Both the position numbers and the translations under genes were made by a program. From Ornithinibacillus caprae (GTDB lineage Bacteria > Bacillota > Bacilli > Bacillales > Amphibacillaceae), in assembly GCF_009728145.1 (NCBI RefSeq), contig NZ_WOCA01000007.1, positions 124,001-188,000 on the forward strand: a stretch of DNA of 64,000 bases. The letters are read 5' to 3'. The number at the start of each line of letters is the position of its first letter. Position 1 is the stretch's first letter. Below, in pieces: positions 33,917 through 41,893 of this stretch. The notes below the pieces were generated by a model. It did no database searches and was not told where the DNA came from. It saw only the letters and a program-made list of their open reading frames with translations.

Positions 33917-34390
33917 TTATGTAGTTGTAATAGTAACCTTACCTTCTTTATTCTCCTCGTGATTCCATTCAACATGAATCTCAAACGTTCCATCCTTAAA
34001 GAAAAAAGGAAACCTTCTTCGAATTGATTTTTGCATAGGTAAATTATATGCATCATCTATATTTACCCATTCTAATTTTCCTTCTGGAGGATTTTCTAAT
34101 AGTTTTCCTTTAAACTCGTTTGTAATATAATTGAAAATTAAATATCTATCCTTTGCAATTGGGTTAACATATTCATATAATCCCTTATAGATTAGGTTAC
34201 TAACTTCTAATCCAGTTTCTTCCTTCACTTCTCGTATGGCACTTTCTACTAAGCTCTCTGGAAACTCTACTTTGCCACCTGGTGGAATAAAACCTTTGAA
34301 ATTATCATGTTGTCTATTAAGAAGTAAAACCTGATCCTCTTTTTGAATCATACAAACTGTCCATAGTTTATAGTTAATTGATTGATCCAT
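33917..34390 (-). CDS. Nudix hydrolase (8-oxo-dGTP diphosphatase-like)
   Basis: 157 residues with the complete Nudix box GGKVEFPESLVESAIREVKE followed by ETGL. The N-terminal LWTVCMIQKEDQVLLLNRQH resembles the MutT-like sanitising enzymes of Bacillus (YtkD/YvcI types), with GKLEWVNIDDAYNLPMQKSI as the C-terminal part. It is a single gene; 400 bases upstream lie without a gene. Confidence 0.85.
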   Translation of the reverse strand: MDQSINYKLWTVCMIQKEDQVLLLNRQHDNFKGFIPPGGKVEFPESLVESAIREVKEETGLEVSNLIYKGLYEYVNPIAKDRYLIFNYITNEFKGKLLENPPEGKLEWVNIDDAYNLPMQKSIRRRFPFFFKDGTFEIHVEWNHEENKEGKVTITTT

Positions 34391-34661
34391 AGTTATCCTC
34401 CATACGTTGATGACATTATAATTTTATTGTAAAGGTGATGATGTATGACTGATTATTGCATAACTTGCTTTAAGTAAAATCTCTCGTATTTATATTAATC
34501 TTTTTGATTTAATCTAGTGTCTTTTTGATAACTTAACACACGTCAATAATAACATAATATTCTAAAATTACTATCGAGATTAAACTTTGTATTCACAAAT
34601 TATGTGGAATAGGAATAACCCCATTTATGATAATCAACTTTTAATACCTTCTATACAATTT
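34391..34661. other. Gap without a gene
   Basis: AT-rich sequence between the Nudix gene and the terminator of the DUF1062 gene. It should hold the Nudix promoter; no convincing -35/-10 pair or reading frame was found. Confidence 0.4.
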
Positions 34662-34696
34662 GAAAAGGGCTATGCTCTTCTTAGAGCATAACCCTA
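34662..34696 (-). terminator. Intrinsic terminator of the DUF1062 gene
   Basis: AGGGCTATGCTCT and AGAGCATAACCCT pair around a 4-base TCTT loop, followed on the minus strand by TTTTC. It lies about 100 bases after the DUF1062 stop. Confidence 0.75.
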
Positions 34697-34791
34697 TTTC
34701 TTGTTGATTTTCCTTAAAATAATATACTTATTTCCCTCAAAAACACCTCAAGACTGTTATTTGTTAAACAATAATATTCAGCCAAACTTTG

Positions 34792-35364
34792 CTACCATCC
34801 ACTCATAACTGTAATTTGTAAGTCATCAATCAATTTATTTTTTAGATTGATATCTGGATGAAGCAAAAGCATTCCCTCTTGTGCCAATTTAATTACTTTT
34901 GATCTTGAAATATTAAAGATTTCTGCTAGCAGTTTATCTATCCTGAGACCAAAATCATATTTACAGCAAATTTTAATGGTAACTTGCTTAGACTTTTGAT
35001 CAAGCGATTCCTTTCTTATCTCGTACCTAATATTTGTATTGACTTGATGACAATGCTTTCTTAGCTTATTGATTTGAAATGCATAAAACCAGATTGTTTC
35101 TTTATCATTATTCATAAACTTTTGATGTAGCACAGAATCAATTTTATTTACGTTAATTCTTGATAAAATAGGGTAATTCCAAGTTCCCTCACAATGAATA
35201 CAGCTATAGATGAGCCAGATATCAACTGTTTTCTGATTTGCATTTACCCTGAACTTCTCACTACAATAAAATTCTGTGTTCCTTTTACATTTGCTACAAT
35301 TTCGTATGACATATGGTGTCTCCTGAGGAATGATCTCATAGGTTTCTATATTATTAGAACTCAT
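34792..35364 (-). CDS. DUF1062 protein with zinc ribbon and S4-like segment
   Basis: 190 residues, DUF1062 family. The N-terminus has two CxxC knuckles (IRNCSKCKRNTEF and YSCIHCEGTW), a zinc ribbon. Near the C-terminus GLRIDKLLAEIFNISRSKVI has the R-L-D-K-x-L pattern of S4 RNA-binding domains, followed by KLAQEGMLLLHPDINLKNKL. A ribosome- or RNA-binding role is therefore plausible, but this is inference. The ATG has AGGAGGA upstream. The 5' region contains an upstream frame and copy B of the structured leader element, as does the ABC-F gene. Confidence 0.8.
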   Translation of the reverse strand: MSSNNIETYEIIPQETPYVIRNCSKCKRNTEFYCSEKFRVNANQKTVDIWLIYSCIHCEGTWNYPILSRINVNKIDSVLHQKFMNNDKETIWFYAFQINKLRKHCHQVNTNIRYEIRKESLDQKSKQVTIKICCKYDFGLRIDKLLAEIFNISRSKVIKLAQEGMLLLHPDINLKNKLIDDLQITVMSGW

Positions 35365-35430
35365 ACACCTGCTCCTCCTATTTTTCAGAGGAACGCCAAT
35401 AACGGTTGGATGGAGAAAGATTTCCCATTA

Positions 35431-35552
35431 GAAAACTTGGCATTTGCCAAGCATTTATGGCAAAAGCCTTAGTTGCACTTATGCAGCATAAGAAAGCTTA
35501 TACTTTCTTATCTGCTAAAAAAAGCAGAATCCCTTATAGGTATCCCGCTTGG
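35431..35552 (-). promoter_or_regulatory. Structured leader element, copy B (before DUF1062)
   Basis: On the minus strand: terminator AGCGGGAT/ATTCTGCT with TTTTTTT (35515-35549), hairpin GCAGATAAGAAAG/CTTTCTTATGCTGC (35483-35514), the box GCAACTAAGGCTTTTGCC, then CTTGGCA/TGCCAAG followed by TTTTC (35431-35454). It starts 19 bases after the upstream frame and ends about 66 bases before the DUF1062 start. Copies A, C and D have the same order. Confidence 0.65.
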
Positions 35553-35567
35553 ATGTAAAACAACTGA

Positions 35568-35702
35568 TTATCCCGCGTTCCCTGTAATGGCTAAAAATAG
35601 GCACACTTCTCCCGTGTTCGAACAATAACGTTCAAAAAGAAGTGTACTATTTAGTTGCTTAACCATTACAAGTATGCTGGCAAATCTAATTCCACCTTCC
35701 AT
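35568..35702 (-). CDS. Upstream reading frame in the DUF1062 leader (44 codons)
   Basis: ATG 35702 has AGGAG four bases upstream. The frame reads EGGIRFASILVMVKQLNSTL, continues through SNTGEVCLFLAITGNAG and stops 19 bases before the terminator hairpin of copy B. A hairpin ACACTTCT/AGAAGTGT (about 35603-35650) lies inside it, and an outer GTAATGG/CCATTAC pair encloses that. The DNA around CTATTTTTAGC matches the end of the upstream frame before the ABC-F gene. Placement and structure suit a leader peptide for attenuation; translation is not shown. Confidence 0.45.
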   Translation of the reverse strand: MEGGIRFASILVMVKQLNSTLLFERYCSNTGEVCLFLAITGNAG

Positions 35703-35765
35703 ATTTCTCCTATTATTAGGATATCACTATTGTGTATGATGTCAATGATCGGTTTAACGAAAATA

Positions 35766-37646
35766 TTAACCGTTTTCCAACTGGTTACAAAGCTTTTCCC
35801 ATTTCTGTTCTAAATCTTCTTTTTCTTTATATACCTGCTGTAATAGCTCCAAATCTTCTACTTCTAATAACTTTTTGTCTATCTCTGTTATGCTTTCCTC
35901 CAATGAAACTATTTCCCTTTCTATATTTTCAGTCTTGATATACTTTTTCTTATCTGGTTTCTGTTTACGTAGGGTAGATTTTGTTTTTTCTTCCACATAC
36001 TTCTGAACGGTATTTTCTCTTAATTCAGCCATTTTCTCCTTTGCCCAGTTATAGTCCCCGTCAAAACAATGGATCTTCTTTGATTCTATCCAATATATTT
36101 TTCCAAATAGCTTGTTAAGAAAATACCTGTCATGGGACACTGCCAAAATAGTACCTTGATAATCTTCGAGTGCTTCTTCCAACACTTCCCTTGATTCAAT
36201 ATCTAAATGATTGGTTGGTTCATCTAGGATAAGCAAATTAATGTCTTGATACATCAATTGAGCTAACCTTAAACGCATCCTTTCACCACCACTTAGTTGA
36301 GATACTTTTTGAAAAACAGTGTACCCATAAAACATAAACCTTGCTAAGATATGTCTTGCTTCTCCTTCTGTTACATTCACCTCATTCCTAAAGGCATCCA
36401 TAACCGTTTCATTTTCAATAGAAGAAAAAATATTTTGAGATAGGTATCCAATTTTGACATTACTACCAATCCGCACTTCTCCATCATCTGGTTCAAGATG
36501 CTGCAGGATTAATTTGATTAATGTAGATTTTCCTGTTCCATTTTCTCCTATTAAAGCAGCATGTTCTTGATAAGACACATGCATAGTTACATTCTTAAAT
36601 AACTGCTTTTCATCAAAACTTTTTGAAATATCGGTAAGGATAATGACATCATTCCCACTTCGATCCGCAGCTTCCATTTCTAAGTTCATTTTCTTTCGTT
36701 TTAATATCGGTCGATGTAACTTTTCCATTCGTTCTAATGCTCTTTCCATGTTCCTTGCCCTTCTATGCAGGCCGTCATTTGGTGGATTTGCTCTGTTTGC
36801 CCAATCCCTTAATCGTTTAATCGCTTCCCTCATCTTTTTAATTTTCTTTTGCTGTTCCTCATAAGCTTGGAATTCTCTTAGGAGCCTCTCTTCTTTTTCT
36901 TGTACAAAGCCAGAAAAATTTGTGTGATAGGAAGTTACTCCCCCATCTTCTAAATCAATTACCATATTCACTACTTCATCAAGGAAATAGCGATCATGAG
37001 AAATAACAAGGACTGTCCCTTGATACTCTTTAAGAAAATTTCCGAGCCATTCGACTGCCATTAAATCTAAGTGGTTTGTCGGTTCATCCAACAACAGTAA
37101 ATCTGGCTGTTTGAGTAACATCAGACCTAGACCAACTTTTGTTTTTTCGCCTCCACTTAATTGAGCAAATGGTTGATTAAGTAAAGGGTGTATATTTAAG
37201 CCGTGAACGATTTTTTCGATATTAGATTCTATTTCATATCCACCATTGATCGTATACTGTTCTTGTAAATTCCCGTAATCGACAATGAATTTTTCCAACC
37301 TTTCTGCGTCTCTTTCCATCCCCATTTTAATTTCAAGCTTTTTCATTTTTTCTTCTAGCTGCAATAGAGGGGAGAAAGCTAAGCGTAATACATCCTTGGT
37401 CGTTGTCGTATCATGGTATTCTGGAATTTGTGTAAGATAACCAATGGTAGCACCTTTTTTCCAGTGTATTTGACCTGAATCAGCTGTTTCCTCACCTGCT
37501 AGTAAGCGAATTAAAGTTGTTTTTCCGCTACCATTTCTCCCTACTAGACCCACACGTTGTTTATCTTTTATTTCAAATGATATATCTTCAAAAATGGAGT
37601 TTCCTCCATACATCTTTGCTATCTTATTTACACTACATACAATCAT
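35766..37646 (-). CDS. ABC-F family ATPase, ribosome-associated
   Basis: 626 residues, two ATPase cassettes and no membrane domain. Cassette 1: GRNGSGKTT, QLSGGEKTKVG, LLLLDEPTNHLD. Cassette 2: GENGTGKST, QLSGGERMRLR, LLILDEPTNHLD. Between them a helical linker of about 80 residues (RLRDWANRANPPNDGLHRRA) reaches toward the peptidyl transferase centre in this family. A coiled-coil C-terminus (NIEREIVSLEESITEIDKKL) follows. ABC-F proteins rescue ribosomes from antibiotics or stalling; the long leader with upstream frame and two terminators favours an inducible, protective role. GGAGG is nine bases before the ATG. Confidence 0.9.
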   Translation of the reverse strand: MIVCSVNKIAKMYGGNSIFEDISFEIKDKQRVGLVGRNGSGKTTLIRLLAGEETADSGQIHWKKGATIGYLTQIPEYHDTTTTKDVLRLAFSPLLQLEEKMKKLEIKMGMERDAERLEKFIVDYGNLQEQYTINGGYEIESNIEKIVHGLNIHPLLNQPFAQLSGGEKTKVGLGLMLLKQPDLLLLDEPTNHLDLMAVEWLGNFLKEYQGTVLVISHDRYFLDEVVNMVIDLEDGGVTSYHTNFSGFVQEKEERLLREFQAYEEQQKKIKKMREAIKRLRDWANRANPPNDGLHRRARNMERALERMEKLHRPILKRKKMNLEMEAADRSGNDVIILTDISKSFDEKQLFKNVTMHVSYQEHAALIGENGTGKSTLIKLILQHLEPDDGEVRIGSNVKIGYLSQNIFSSIENETVMDAFRNEVNVTEGEARHILARFMFYGYTVFQKVSQLSGGERMRLRLAQLMYQDINLLILDEPTNHLDIESREVLEEALEDYQGTILAVSHDRYFLNKLFGKIYWIESKKIHCFDGDYNWAKEKMAELRENTVQKYVEEKTKSTLRKQKPDKKKYIKTENIEREIVSLEESITEIDKKLLEVEDLELLQQVYKEKEDLEQKWEKLCNQLENG

Positions 37647-37693
37647 CCGATTATTCCTCCTTAAAATAAGTAGTAAATTCTTAGTTAAATAGA

Positions 37694-37802
37694 CAACTTG
37701 GCTATTTATGCAAAAGCCTTCTTTGTACTGAAGCAGATTAAAAGGCTTATACTTTCTTAACTATCAAAAAAAGCCATGAGAAGACATACCTTCCCATGGC
37801 TA
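37694..37802 (-). promoter_or_regulatory. Structured leader element, copy C (nearest the ABC-F gene)
   Basis: On the minus strand: terminator AGCCATGGGAAGG/CTTCTCATGGCT with TTTTTTT (37765-37801), then AGTTAAGAAAGTATAAGCC, a degenerate second hairpin, the box AAGAAGGCTTTTGC, and GCCAAGTTGTC. It ends 48 bases before the ABC-F start. The sequence around TAAGAAAGTATAAGC is nearly identical to copy B. Confidence 0.65.
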
Positions 37803-37876
37803 CTAATTGGACAATTAATCAAGCCGTTTACCTGATTCAAAACAGCTTCATATTTCTGTTCAAATATTGACTATTA

Positions 37877-37964
37877 CCATATGGCAAAGCCTTCATTTTA
37901 CCATGAAGATAAGAAATCATTCTTATCTTCTAGAAAAAGGAGAGCATGAAAATGCCCTCCTTTC
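37877..37964 (-). promoter_or_regulatory. Structured leader element, copy D (tandem, before ABC-F)
   Basis: On the minus strand: terminator AAAGGAGGGCA/TGCTCTCCTTT with T run (37936-37963), hairpin GAAGATAAGAA/TTCTTATCTTC (37905-37930), then ATGAAGGCTTTGCCATATGG. It lies about 75 bases upstream of copy C, so a transcript entering from the upstream frame meets two successive terminators. Confidence 0.6.
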
Positions 37965-38019
37965 AACCGTCCTACTATTATGTGGGTTAAGAGATGTTTT
38001 CACCGTTTTAGATTACTAT

Positions 38020-38136
38020 TTAGTTGCTAAAAAAAGACACACGTGTCCCGTTAGCAACTGCAACAGCAAATTTTGCACGGCAAAAATAAAGGAACTCAGC
38101 CCAGTATCCGTGCACTAAAACAGCTCGATTTAACAT
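38020..38136 (-). CDS. Upstream reading frame in the ABC-F leader (38 codons)
   Basis: ATG 38136 is preceded by GGAGGTGGAG at good distance. The frame begins LNRAVLVHGYWAEFLYFCRA and ends VANGTRVSFFSN. Its last codons overlap a hairpin closed by GTTGCTAA/TTAGCAAC with an inner GACAC/GTGTC and seven T. The stop lies 57 bases before terminator D. This is the arrangement of leader peptides controlling antibiotic-inducible ABC-F genes. The same DNA is also open on the plus strand, so coding is not proven. Confidence 0.5.
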   Translation of the reverse strand: MLNRAVLVHGYWAEFLYFCRAKFAVAVANGTRVSFFSN

Positions 38137-38370
38137 CTTAACTCCACCTCCGATTCCTTTAAATTAATTTTATTTTATAACTTATCGGAATAAAATTCAA
38201 GATTAAAGCAAAAAAAGGGCTGAACAACCTTAAACTAAATCAAAACATAGATATTATCCAAAATGATCGCTAGTGGTAAAGCATCCTTAAAAAAACACTT
38301 TAGTGTCTATACACATCTGTGTGATATCCACTAATCTATAGATAAAAATAATTCAAATGGATGTGATGAT
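38137..38370. other. Divergent intergenic region
   Basis: Separates the minus-strand ABC-F leader from the plus-strand DUF4386 gene and must contain both promoters. It is AT-rich with a short symmetrical stretch ACACATCTGTGTG near 38320. No gene is seen. Confidence 0.4.
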
Positions 38371-39057
38371 ATGTTAACGGAATTAGCTTCACAGCAGAAG
38401 GCGGCCAGGATCGCAGGATACAGCTTACTTATGATGTCCGTACTAGGTCCCTTCGCTTATTTATTTGTACTTCAGAGTTTGATTGTAAATGATAATGCAG
38501 TGGAAACAGCAGCAAATATCCTGGCCTCAAAGGGATTGTTTCGCAGTGCTATCATAAGTCTCGTCGCTGTAGTGATTCTCGATGTTATTATTGCTTGGTC
38601 GCTCTACAAGGTGTTTAAGCCCATCCATCATACACTTTCGTTGCTAGCAGCATGCTTCCGCGTTGTGTATGCAACTATGTTTGGAGTTGCTATTCACCAG
38701 CTTTATAACGCATTACAAATCTTGATCGATACAGAGTTCTTATCTATTTGGGAACCTGCAGAACACTATGCACATGCTATGTTGTATATAAACGCTTTTA
38801 ATAATGAGTGGAATATAAGTCTTATTATATTCGGTCTCCATTTGCTAGTACTTGGATACCTAATGCTTCATTCAAATTATTTTCCGAAAATATTAGGGGT
38901 TTTAATCTTCATTGCAGGGTTAGGATATCTCATGGATTCACTTGGCTTGCTTTTCTTTAAAAATTATAGCTTTGAAATCTCCATATATACTTTTATCGGA
39001 GAGTTACTATTGATTATCTGGCTATTTATTAGAGGGAGGAAAGGTTTTCCATCTTAG
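38371..39057 (+). CDS. DUF4386 membrane protein
   Basis: 228 residues with six membrane segments. The DUF4386 pattern is present: QQKAARIAGYSLLMMSVLGP at the start, LFRSAIISLVAVVILDVIIA, a YHAHAMLYINAFNN-like loop before helix five, and PKILGVLIFIAGLGYLMDSL. The gene and the LuxR gene after it (115 bases on) have a higher G+C and more GC-ending codons than their neighbours, and pairs of this kind are common in other Bacilli. Function unknown; it may be a target of the regulator. Confidence 0.82.
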   Translation: MLTELASQQKAARIAGYSLLMMSVLGPFAYLFVLQSLIVNDNAVETAANILASKGLFRSAIISLVAVVILDVIIAWSLYKVFKPIHHTLSLLAACFRVVYATMFGVAIHQLYNALQILIDTEFLSIWEPAEHYAHAMLYINAFNNEWNISLIIFGLHLLVLGYLMLHSNYFPKILGVLIFIAGLGYLMDSLGLLFFKNYSFEISIYTFIGELLLIIWLFIRGRKGFPS

Positions 39058-39171
39058 TTTTCAGCATAGAGCAGAGCTTTTCTGCAAGTATAGGATTTAG
39101 GGTTGCAATCCTTCCCACTACGGGTTACTGTAGGTTAAAAGTACTCAATAGAAAGCTGTGGTGGTGTTCAA

Positions 39172-41805
39172 TTGAAAGATGATGGTATACTAGCTACCAA
39201 ACTTCATATTCCTATACTGCGTAAATATATTGTTCCTCGCACTCGATTGAGTGAACGACTGAGCGAAGGGCTCTATCGTAAAGTAACACTGGTCTCAGCA
39301 CCGGCAGGTTTCGGTAAAACTACTTTGATCAGTGAATGGCTTACAGTATGCAAACAAGAGATTGCGTGGTTCTCGATAGACCAGGAAGATAATGATCTCA
39401 CACGTTTTTTAACCTACCTCGTTTTAGCGTTACAGAGCATATCAGAATCAATTGGAGACAGGATACTTCCATTAGTTCGTTCCTCTCAGTCACTTCCTGT
39501 GGAAACAATCATGACCTATGTAGTCGATGAAATATCCACGTTTCAAACTCCCTGTATTCTTATCTTGGATGACCTCCACGTCATTCAATCTGAACCAATT
39601 TACGATGCAATTCATTTTCTAATTGAATATATGCCGTCTGAGATGCACTTGGTGATCTCTACTCGTGAGACGAAAAAGCTGCGCTTATCCTCATTACGGG
39701 TTCGAGACCAGATTACAGAACTACGTGCCGAAGATTTGCAATTTAATAAATCAGAAACGGAGAGGTTCATGAACCATACGATGGGGCTTACACTCGAGCC
39801 TGAAGAAGTACATTTACTTGAATCCCGTACCGAAGGATGGATTGCAGGGCTACAGTTAGCCGCGCTTTCCATGCGAAATAGTACAGATTACCATGAGTTC
39901 ATTCGCTCCTTCAGTGGCAATCACCATCTAGTATTGGATTACCTATTAGAAGAAGTGTTGAAGAAGCAACCGAAGCCCATACAAAACTTTTTGCTGCGAA
40001 CCGCAGTCCTAGATCGCATGTGTGGTTCGCTCTGTGACGCTTTGTCCGAAAATGAACTTGAAAGAGATTACGGCACAGGACAAGACATCCTGGAATATTT
40101 AGAGAGGATTAACTTGTTTATCATTCCCCTCGACAATGATCGATACTGGTACAGGTATCACCATTTATTCTCAGATCTACTTCGACACAGGCTGCTACGA
40201 TGTTCAACTACCCGTGTACCAGTACTTCATATCCAAGCGAGCAAATGGTATGAAATGAAAGGTCTGTTTATTGAAGCCTTCCATCATGCAAGTGAGGCAA
40301 ATGATATCGACCGGGCTGCACGTCTACTTGAAGGGGACGGTATGCCTCTACATCTAAGAGGTGCTACTGCTCCAGTTCTGCACTGGTTAGAATCACTCGA
40401 CAGATCCATATTGGATGACAGACCTAACTTGTGGGTCACGTATGCATCCACATTAACAGTGTCTGGGCATCCCATCAGCAACGTAGAAGAAAAGCTGAGG
40501 ATGGCTGAGCTAGCACTACAGCAGAAGGAATCAAGTGAAGAAAAAAGTGATCTTACCGGTCATGTCTCCGCTATAAGAGCGATGTTAGCCATTCCTAAGA
40601 ATGATGCCGAGGCGATAAAAATTCATTCCAAATGTGCTTTAGAGCTGCTTCGGCCAGACAATTTGTCGATTCGGACATCCGCTACTTGGACACTAGGATT
40701 TGCTTATCAGCTTAAATGCGATTATAAATTGGCGAGCAAGGCCTACACCGAAGCAATTGCATCGGCTAAGGCTACAGACAACTTACTAATCACAATTGCT
40801 GCTACCATCTGTTTAGGTCAGGTACAGGAAGCCGAACTCATGCTACATTCGGCTAAGGAGAAATTCAAGAAAGTTTTACAACTTGCAGGGGATCCGCCGT
40901 TGCCCAGTACCTGCGAAGCGTATTTCGGAATGGCCCGTCTACTTTATCAATGGAATCGCTTAGATGAGGCTGAGGAGTACGGACAACTGGGAGTAAGGTT
41001 AGCTTTAAAGCTAGAAACTATCGACACTCCCGCTGCCTGCTATGTACTTCTTGCAAGGATAAAGCTAGCGCAAAAAGATAACAATAGAGCTGCATCATAT
41101 ATAGAGCAAGCTAAGGAGTTCCTGCATAGTCGACATCCTCAATATCAAATGCCTGAGTTAACCGAAGTACAAGGATTGCTACTACTTAGTCGAGGGCAGT
41201 TTACCGCTGCTGACAAGTTGACAGAGAAGCCAAATGACACCAATACTATCATCCGATCACGTGTCCTATGGGCACAAGGAAAAACTACAGAAGCACGGAA
41301 ACTACTTGAGTTAATGTTACAAAAAATGGATCGAAAACGTCAAAAATATGAGGTGCTAAAGATATTAGTTATTAAGGCTGCAATCCTGCAAACTGACCAT
41401 AAGATAGAAGCTTCTCTACAAATACTGGAAGAAGCCTTGAAGCTTGCAGAGCCAGGCGGCTACATCCGTCTCTTCGCAGATGAGGGTGAGCCAATGAGGC
41501 AGCTTTTAAAAGAAGCACATGTTAGAGGATGGATGCCGAGCTATACAAGTCAACTACTGTCAGCTGGAGATGTACAACAAGACACACAAATTTCTTCTAC
41601 AAAATCACTTGTAGAGCCATTAACCAAGCGTGAACTACAAGTTTTACAGCTCATTGCGCAAGGTTTATCGAACGATGAGATTGGAAAGCAGCTATACCTG
41701 GCCCTCGATACCGTCAAAGGACACAATCGCAGAATTTTTGGCAAGCTTCAAGTCCGTCGCAGAACCGAAGCTGTGGCCCGTGCTCGTGAACTTGGGTTGT
41801 TTTAA
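39172..41805 (+). CDS. MalT-like LuxR-family transcriptional regulator (LAL)
   Basis: 877-residue large ATP-binding LuxR regulator. Near the N-terminus LVSAPAGFGKTTLISEWLTV is the P-loop and CILILDDLHVI the Walker B of the STAND ATPase. Tetratricopeptide-like helices fill residues 400-780. The C-terminal LuxR helix-turn-helix is TKRELQVLQLIAQGLSNDEI, then DTVKGHNRRIFGKL. Such proteins oligomerise on ligand and ATP to activate transcription. The TTG start has only a GGTGGTG-like site. Base composition differs from flanking genes, suggesting transfer with the DUF4386 gene. Confidence 0.9.
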   Translation: MKDDGILATKLHIPILRKYIVPRTRLSERLSEGLYRKVTLVSAPAGFGKTTLISEWLTVCKQEIAWFSIDQEDNDLTRFLTYLVLALQSISESIGDRILPLVRSSQSLPVETIMTYVVDEISTFQTPCILILDDLHVIQSEPIYDAIHFLIEYMPSEMHLVISTRETKKLRLSSLRVRDQITELRAEDLQFNKSETERFMNHTMGLTLEPEEVHLLESRTEGWIAGLQLAALSMRNSTDYHEFIRSFSGNHHLVLDYLLEEVLKKQPKPIQNFLLRTAVLDRMCGSLCDALSENELERDYGTGQDILEYLERINLFIIPLDNDRYWYRYHHLFSDLLRHRLLRCSTTRVPVLHIQASKWYEMKGLFIEAFHHASEANDIDRAARLLEGDGMPLHLRGATAPVLHWLESLDRSILDDRPNLWVTYASTLTVSGHPISNVEEKLRMAELALQQKESSEEKSDLTGHVSAIRAMLAIPKNDAEAIKIHSKCALELLRPDNLSIRTSATWTLGFAYQLKCDYKLASKAYTEAIASAKATDNLLITIAATICLGQVQEAELMLHSAKEKFKKVLQLAGDPPLPSTCEAYFGMARLLYQWNRLDEAEEYGQLGVRLALKLETIDTPAACYVLLARIKLAQKDNNRAASYIEQAKEFLHSRHPQYQMPELTEVQGLLLLSRGQFTAADKLTEKPNDTNTIIRSRVLWAQGKTTEARKLLELMLQKMDRKRQKYEVLKILVIKAAILQTDHKIEASLQILEEALKLAEPGGYIRLFADEGEPMRQLLKEAHVRGWMPSYTSQLLSAGDVQQDTQISSTKSLVEPLTKRELQVLQLIAQGLSNDEIGKQLYLALDTVKGHNRRIFGKLQVRRRTEAVARARELGLF

Positions 41806-41833
41806 TGTAATTTACCACCTCTCATTGTAAAAT

Positions 41834-41870
41834 ATAAAAAAAGGTATAAGGAGTTTATTCCTTATACCTA
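41834..41870. terminator. Bidirectional intrinsic terminator
   Basis: A perfect 11-bp stem AGGTATAAGGA/TCCTTATACCT, with seven T on the minus strand. It ends ppaC and, from the other side, the LuxR gene. Confidence 0.85.
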
Positions 41871-41893
41871 ACCTCGTGAATTGTTACTTGTTA

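Noticed and set aside
37867-38118. 83-codon plus-strand frame opposite the ABC-F leader
   Set aside because: TTG start with no ribosome site; it runs through terminator hairpins, which explain the sequence better. Kept only as a caution in the findings.
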